A DNA stretch of 11,157 nucleotides, from assembly GCA_937941745.1 (NCBI GenBank), contig CALDGV010000394.1, forward strand, positions 1-11,157, read 5' to 3'. Positions 8,461 to 11,157 of the stretch are shown in pieces. The first letter of the stretch is position 1. Every line of letters starts with the position of its first letter. The notes beneath the pieces are model-generated. The model was given only the letters and a program-made list of their open reading frames with translations. It ran no database searches and was not told the origin of the DNA. The position numbers and the translations under genes were made by a program. This DNA is from an uncultured Prosthecobacter sp. (GTDB lineage: Bacteria; Verrucomicrobiota; Verrucomicrobiia; Verrucomicrobiales; Verrucomicrobiaceae).

Positions 8461-8718
8461 ATGAAAAACACCATCCTGATGCTTGCTTCGCTTGGCCTTG
8501 TTGCCGTCAACACCAGCTGCTCGTCCATGGGCACCAACGCCGATGGCCGCCGCTATCACATGGCAACAACTCCGATTCAGAGCAAAGCCGGCTCCGGACT
8601 CACCTTCACCGAGCCGAAGCGCCCTGTCCTGAAATCCTCCGTTCAGGCTGTGAGCTATCATCATTCGCCGGCTCCCATCCCCTCCAAAACGGGATTGCAG
8701 GTGGCTCATAACCGCTAA
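8461..8718 (+). CDS. Small putative lipoprotein, function unknown
   Basis: Product of 85 residues with a short signal peptide (MKNTILMLASLGLVAVNTSC) and Cys20 as the probable lipidation site. The lipobox is imperfect: the three residues before Cys are N-T-S rather than the usual Leu-Ala-Gly type. The mature part (about 65 residues) is polar, Ser/Lys/Pro-rich and without Cys or membrane segments, with YHM and SYHHSPAP stretches that contain several His. I do not recognise a family. A start at ATG 8395 is in frame and would add 22 residues including the Asn-Gln-Pro repeats, but it would place the signal peptide internally, so ATG 8461 is preferred. It sits 161 bases after the exporter and 49 bases before the anti-sigma gene, so it could be expressed separately or be a target or member of the sigma module. 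Confidence 0.7.
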   Translation: MKNTILMLASLGLVAVNTSCSSMGTNADGRRYHMATTPIQSKAGSGLTFTEPKRPVLKSSVQAVSYHHSPAPIPSKTGLQVAHNR

Positions 8719-8723
8719 GCTCT

Positions 8724-8743
8724 GACAAGGTGTTGATCTTGTC
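8724..8743 (+). terminator. Hairpin between the lipoprotein and anti-sigma genes
   Basis: Perfect 6-bp inverted repeat GACAAG (8724-8729) and CTTGTC (8738-8743) with an 8-nt loop, starting 5 bases after the lipoprotein stop. A pyrimidine-rich tract (CCGTCTTCCCCCTTC) follows rather than a run of T. It could be a weak terminator or attenuator that separates the lipoprotein from the sigma operon, or an operator-like palindrome. Confidence 0.35.
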
Positions 8744-8767
8744 CCGTCTTCCCCCTTCATTCTGCCC

Positions 8768-9079
8768 ATGAAACCGCATCAAGATACCGACCAGCTCGAT
8801 GTGTTGCTCGCCTCCTGGCAGGTGGAGGGGGAAGTGCCGGTGAGGTTCCAGCGCGAGGTCTGGAACCGGATCTCTTCACGAGATGGAGCCCTGGCCTGGT
8901 GGGAGGAGCTTTCCATCAGGTTCCTGAAACCTTGGAACCTCGGCTTCGCCGCGCTGGCAGCGGTGATCATCGGCTCCCTCTGGGCCGTGGTGCAGACGCA
9001 GCCTTCCGCCCAGACACCTCACGATGCCTATGTGCAGTCGGTCAGTCCGTTCGTTTCGGTGCATCTGGCCTCTCATTGA
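8768..9079 (+). CDS. Membrane-anchored anti-sigma factor, CnrY-like in position and topology
   Basis: Product of 103 residues. The cytoplasmic N-terminal part (1-56) is short and helical (LDVLLASWQVEGEVPVRF at 10-27, then REVWNRIS), a pattern I associate with small anti-sigma factors that wrap around region 2 and 4 of an ECF sigma. One membrane helix follows (about 57-76, LGFAALAAVIIGSLWAVV) and then a periplasmic tail of about 27 residues. It is the first gene of a three-gene operon, with 3 bases between its TGA and the next ATG, and with the sigma gene third. This layout matches the cnrY-cnrX-cnrH arrangement, where Y holds the sigma at the membrane until X signals. No zinc-binding HxxxCxxC anti-sigma motif is present, so it is not of the ZAS type. 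The family assignment rests mainly on size, topology and neighbours. Confidence 0.72.
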   Translation: MKPHQDTDQLDVLLASWQVEGEVPVRFQREVWNRISSRDGALAWWEELSIRFLKPWNLGFAALAAVIIGSLWAVVQTQPSAQTPHDAYVQSVSPFVSVHLASH

Positions 9080-9082
9080 TCC

Positions 9083-9586
9083 ATGACGCTTCGGCTGAAA
9101 CTACTGATGGCCCTCGTGCTGCTGGCCGGGCTCTTGTTGGGAGCTCATGAGGTTGCCTATCATCTGCTGCCCAAACCTCCGACCATGCAGGAGCGTGGTC
9201 TCGCCTGGTTGAAGGAGGAATACCAAGTTCCTGAAGACCGGTTCCGTCAGATTGAAGAGCTGCACCGGGATTACTTCGCCAAATGTGACCGGATGTGCAG
9301 CGAAATGCTGAGCGCCACCCGCCCGGCGATCCCGCGTGTCGGCAAGCGCTTCCCGCGTGATGAATCGGACACCCGGGCCCTCCAGATGAAGGTGGAGGAA
9401 AACAAGCAGAAGCAGAAGGCCCTCTGCGAACGGTGCCTCGATACGATGGTGGATCATCTGGAAACCGTGGCTGCGCTGATGCCGCCCGAACAAGGCAGCC
9501 GCTTTCTCCGTGAGATTCTTCCCGAACTGACTCATCCCCGGGAATTGGATGAGCTGGGTTCCACCAAGGCCGCGCCTGCTCCATGA
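9083..9586 (+). CDS. Periplasmic CnrX-like sensor with Cys/His pattern
   Basis: Product of 167 residues: an N-terminal membrane anchor (about 5-29) followed by an all-helical periplasmic domain. It resembles the heavy-metal-resistance/CnrX-type sensors: a WLKEEYQVPEDRFRQIEELH first helix, a charged long helix around 95-125, and LMPPEQGSRFL near the end, a motif I recall from this family. Candidate ligand residues are H61, C68 and C72 (LHRDYFAKCDRMC) and C115, C118 and H125 (CERCLDTMVDH). In CnrX of Cupriavidus the sensing site uses His, Glu and Met; here paired Cys suggest a thiophilic metal, copper or redox signal, which is inference. The gene is squeezed between the anti-sigma gene (3-base gap) and the sigma gene (ATGA overlap at 9583-9586), so translational coupling and a matched dose of the three proteins are likely. 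Confidence 0.75.
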   Translation: MTLRLKLLMALVLLAGLLLGAHEVAYHLLPKPPTMQERGLAWLKEEYQVPEDRFRQIEELHRDYFAKCDRMCSEMLSATRPAIPRVGKRFPRDESDTRALQMKVEENKQKQKALCERCLDTMVDHLETVAALMPPEQGSRFLREILPELTHPRELDELGSTKAAPAP

Positions 9587-10158
9587 TTGCCGCTCCTGAC
9601 GATGAGGACCATGATCTCATGCTTGCCCTCGCCAGCGGGAATGACACCGCGCTGAACCTGTTGATGCGGCGCTGGAGCGCGCGCCTCATTTCCTACCTGG
9701 AGCGCCTGTGCGGGAGCAACGCCACCGCCTGTGACCTCGCCCAGGAGGCCTTTGTGAGGGTGTACAAGCATCGGCATCGCTTCCGTCCGTCGCAGAAGTT
9801 CTCCACCTGGTTGTTTGCCATCGGCACCAACTTGGCTCGCAATCATGCCCGCTGGCAGCGGCGGCATCCTGTCACGCTGCTGGAACCGGAAGAAGTGCGC
9901 GAACTGCCTCTGGAGTCTTCGGACCCTCGCCCGGATGCGAGTCTGGAAAAAGACGAAAAGGCCCGCATGGTCCGCCAGGAGATTCTCGCGCTTCCACCGG
10001 AGCAGCGGGAAACGCTGGTGCTGGCCCTGTACGAAGGCATGTCCCAGGCGGACATCGCTGAAATCATGGAGACAACGCCCAAGGTGGTGGAGATGCGACT
10101 CTACCGAGCCCGCAAAGCGCTTGCTGAACGTCTAGCCGGGCTGCTGACACAGCATTGA
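9583..10158 (+). CDS. ECF-family RNA polymerase sigma factor
   Basis: Product of 191 residues, typical length for an extracytoplasmic-function (sigma-70 family) sigma factor. Region 2 is at about 10-95, with DLAQEAFVRVYKHRHRF (51-67) covering the core-binding/-10 helix and FSTWLFAIGTNLARNHAR (73-90) the following helix. A charged linker (98-128) leads to region 4 (about 134-185), with LPPEQRETLVLALYEGMS and a helix-turn-helix QADIAEIMETTPKVVEMRLYR ending near 175 for -35 recognition. It overlaps the sensor gene by ATGA and is the last gene of the operon. In Y-X-H systems the sigma directs RNA polymerase to its own operon and an efflux or stress gene. I could not find a convincing two-part ECF promoter in this window, so the regulon is unknown. 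Confidence 0.95.
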   Translation: MIAAPDDEDHDLMLALASGNDTALNLLMRRWSARLISYLERLCGSNATACDLAQEAFVRVYKHRHRFRPSQKFSTWLFAIGTNLARNHARWQRRHPVTLLEPEEVRELPLESSDPRPDASLEKDEKARMVRQEILALPPEQRETLVLALYEGMSQADIAEIMETTPKVVEMRLYRARKALAERLAGLLTQH

Positions 10159-10176
10159 GTCTGCCAAACAGACTCA
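10156..10176. terminator. Stem-loop between convergent genes, probable bidirectional terminator
   Basis: Perfect 8-bp stem TGAGTCTG (10156-10163) and CAGACTCA (10169-10176) with a 5-nt CCAAA loop. It begins in the stop codon of the sigma gene and ends 2 bases before the stop of the convergent AraC gene (10179). The position suits a shared terminator, though neither side has a clear T-run. Confidence 0.6.
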
Positions 10177-10178
10177 CG

Positions 10179-11024
10179 CTAGAGTGTGCTGCGCACCTGG
10201 CCTGGGGCACAGCCGTAGCGGCGACGGAACTGGCGGTTGAAGTGGGAGACGTCCTCAAAACCACAGGCTGCGGCCACGGTGGCGATCTTTTCATCCGTCT
10301 CGTGCAGCATTCGCATGGCGGAAGCGAGGCGGATGTGATTGAGGGTTTCGATGAAGGTCCGCCCGGTGGCCCGGCGGAAAAATCGGCTGAAGGCCTCAGG
10401 TCCTAGAGAAACATGCCGCGCCAGGTCGGCGAGCTTGACACTGCCGTTGTGGTGCTCATGCAGGTAGCGCAGTGCCTTGTCGAGGCGTTCCCGGTCAAGT
10501 GGCGTCAGCGCCTTGTCCAGCGTCCTGGCTTTCAGGGGGCGACAGGGTTTTTCAGCTGCTGAAACGAGGACCTTCAGCAGTCCGATGAGCTGCAGTCCAG
10601 ACGGCATTGAGGGCAGTTCATGCAGCTCCGAGGCGAAGCAGGAGTCCAGCACGATGCCGCCAGAGGCTGCATCCAGCATGCTGCGCACCTTCCCCAGCTC
10701 CGGGGCTGCAAGAACGCCACCGCCCAGGGTCAGGGCCTGAAACTGGACGACGGTGGCCTCTGCCCGGCGGCAGTCTGCGGCGCAAAACCATGCATGAGGC
10801 AGGTGTGAGCCTAGCAGCACCACATCCCCAGCCCGGAACTCCTCAACCACGTCTCCTGTAAAACGCTGCCCATGTCCGGCGTGTATGGCGGTCAGCTCCA
10901 TCTCAGGATGGTGATGGAATGGGGCGCTGAACCTCCTGCCGTAGATCTTTTTGCAGGCAAACGACACCTCCGTAGGCAGCCGGATGCGCTCCAGTTCAGG
11001 GCGTGGCTGCGGGGTGGCGTTCAT
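10179..11024 (-). CDS. AraC-family transcriptional regulator with cupin sensor domain
   Basis: Product of 281 residues, usual length for an AraC/XylS regulator. The N-terminal half is a cupin-like ligand domain: FHHHPEMELTAIHAGHG (36-52, His37-39 and Glu41/43) and FRAGDVVLLGSHLPHAWF (63-80) are the two conserved cupin strands. The C-terminal half (about 178-281) holds the double helix-turn-helix DNA-binding domain: HTH1 around KLADLARHVSLGPEAFSRFF (197-216), and HTH2 with the family signature CGFEDVSHFNRQFRRRYGCA (254-273). Cupin AraC proteins of this type usually sense a sugar or other small metabolite and act on adjacent genes. The start ATG at 11022-11024 faces a divergent gene 85 bases away, the likely target. 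No Shine-Dalgarno precedes it. It is convergent with the sigma operon and probably not part of it. Confidence 0.93.
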   Translation of the reverse strand: MNATPQPRPELERIRLPTEVSFACKKIYGRRFSAPFHHHPEMELTAIHAGHGQRFTGDVVEEFRAGDVVLLGSHLPHAWFCAADCRRAEATVVQFQALTLGGGVLAAPELGKVRSMLDAASGGIVLDSCFASELHELPSMPSGLQLIGLLKVLVSAAEKPCRPLKARTLDKALTPLDRERLDKALRYLHEHHNGSVKLADLARHVSLGPEAFSRFFRRATGRTFIETLNHIRLASAMRMLHETDEKIATVAAACGFEDVSHFNRQFRRRYGCAPGQVRSTL

Positions 11025-11073
11025 GGGAGCAGGCTTTTAATCCGGCCATGACAGCCTGGCAAGATGGCTGCTT

Positions 11074-11098
11074 CAGGGCCCTGGCTTTGGCAAATTTG
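11074..11098. promoter_or_regulatory. Palindromes in the divergent AraC intergenic region, operator candidate
   Basis: The 85-base gap between the AraC start and the divergent ATG at 11110 contains a perfect 10-bp palindrome CAGGGCCCTG (11074-11083) and an 8-bp palindrome CAAATTTG (11091-11098). TGGC also recurs four times across the gap. AraC proteins usually bind direct repeats of about 17 bp, which fits the TGGC recurrences better than the palindromes. No clear -35/-10 pair was found. Confidence 0.25.
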
Positions 11099-11109
11099 GA
11101 CCGTGCGAC

Positions 11110-11157
11110 ATGAGAAGACGAAGATTTTTCTCGCCAGCGGCCGCCGCTGTTTGTCTA
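11110..11157 (+). CDS. Start of a divergent secreted protein, Tat-like signal (partial, runs off the window)
   Basis: Sixteen codons are visible from ATG 11110 to the window end, with no stop: MRRRRFFSPAAAAVCL. Four arginines followed by FF and then an Ala-rich hydrophobic stretch look like a twin-arginine (Tat) signal peptide; the motif R-R-x-F-F is an acceptable variant of SRRxFLK. The gene is divergent from the cupin AraC regulator and 85 bases from its start, so shared regulation is likely. In Verrucomicrobiota such Tat-type starts are frequent on secreted Gfo/Idh/MocA oxidoreductases, sulfatases and sugar-related enzymes, but the product cannot be named from 16 residues. A GGA triplet sits about 9 bases upstream, too weak to count as a ribosome binding site. 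Confidence 0.6.
   Translation, partial: MRRRRFFSPAAAAVCL

Overview
The window looks like chromosomal DNA from a GC-rich Gram-negative bacterium, most probably a member of the Verrucomicrobiota (Prosthecobacter/Verrucomicrobium-like). This is an inference from three things: the gene set (a secreted Rhs/YD protein, a secreted beta-rich protein of a type I associate with that phylum, a Y-X-H type ECF sigma module, and an AraC regulator divergent from a Tat-type secreted protein); the almost complete absence of Shine-Dalgarno sequences before the likely starts; and the base composition. No tRNA, rRNA, CRISPR array, transposase or phage gene was seen.

Layout. (1) 147-5810: two exported proteins in tandem on the + strand. 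The first is a 1454-residue RHS/YD-repeat protein with a complete DPxG-ended core and an unrecognised C-terminal tip of about 240 residues. The second is a 415-residue secreted protein that starts with two YD repeats and continues into a duplicated beta-rich domain. (2) 5811-8299: a short leader with two hairpins and a possible leader peptide, then an MMPL/RND-superfamily exporter with both proton-relay Asp motifs. (3) 8300-8718: a leader with an AACCAACCC tandem repeat directly before the start of a small putative lipoprotein. (4) 8768-10158: a tight three-gene operon of a membrane anti-sigma factor, a periplasmic sensor with a Cys/His pattern, and an ECF sigma factor. The order is the same as cnrY-cnrX-cnrH. 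It ends in a strong stem-loop shared with the convergent gene. (5) 10179-11157: an AraC-family regulator on the - strand, and at the right edge the first 16 codons of a divergent gene whose product begins with a twin-arginine-like signal.

How they may work together. The anti-sigma/sensor/sigma trio is a self-contained envelope signalling unit: a periplasmic stimulus, plausibly a thiol-binding metal or redox change, would be read by the sensor and release the sigma factor. Its targets are not visible. The MMPL exporter and lipoprotein just upstream are the obvious nearby candidates. The AraC protein probably controls the divergent secreted gene. The Rhs pair appears unrelated to the sigma module.

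The points most worth a second look are the Cys-rich sensor in a Y-X-H operon, the two-hairpin leader with possible coupled peptide before the exporter, the in-frame 9-bp repeat abutting the lipoprotein start, and the unrecognised Rhs tip next to a second YD protein.
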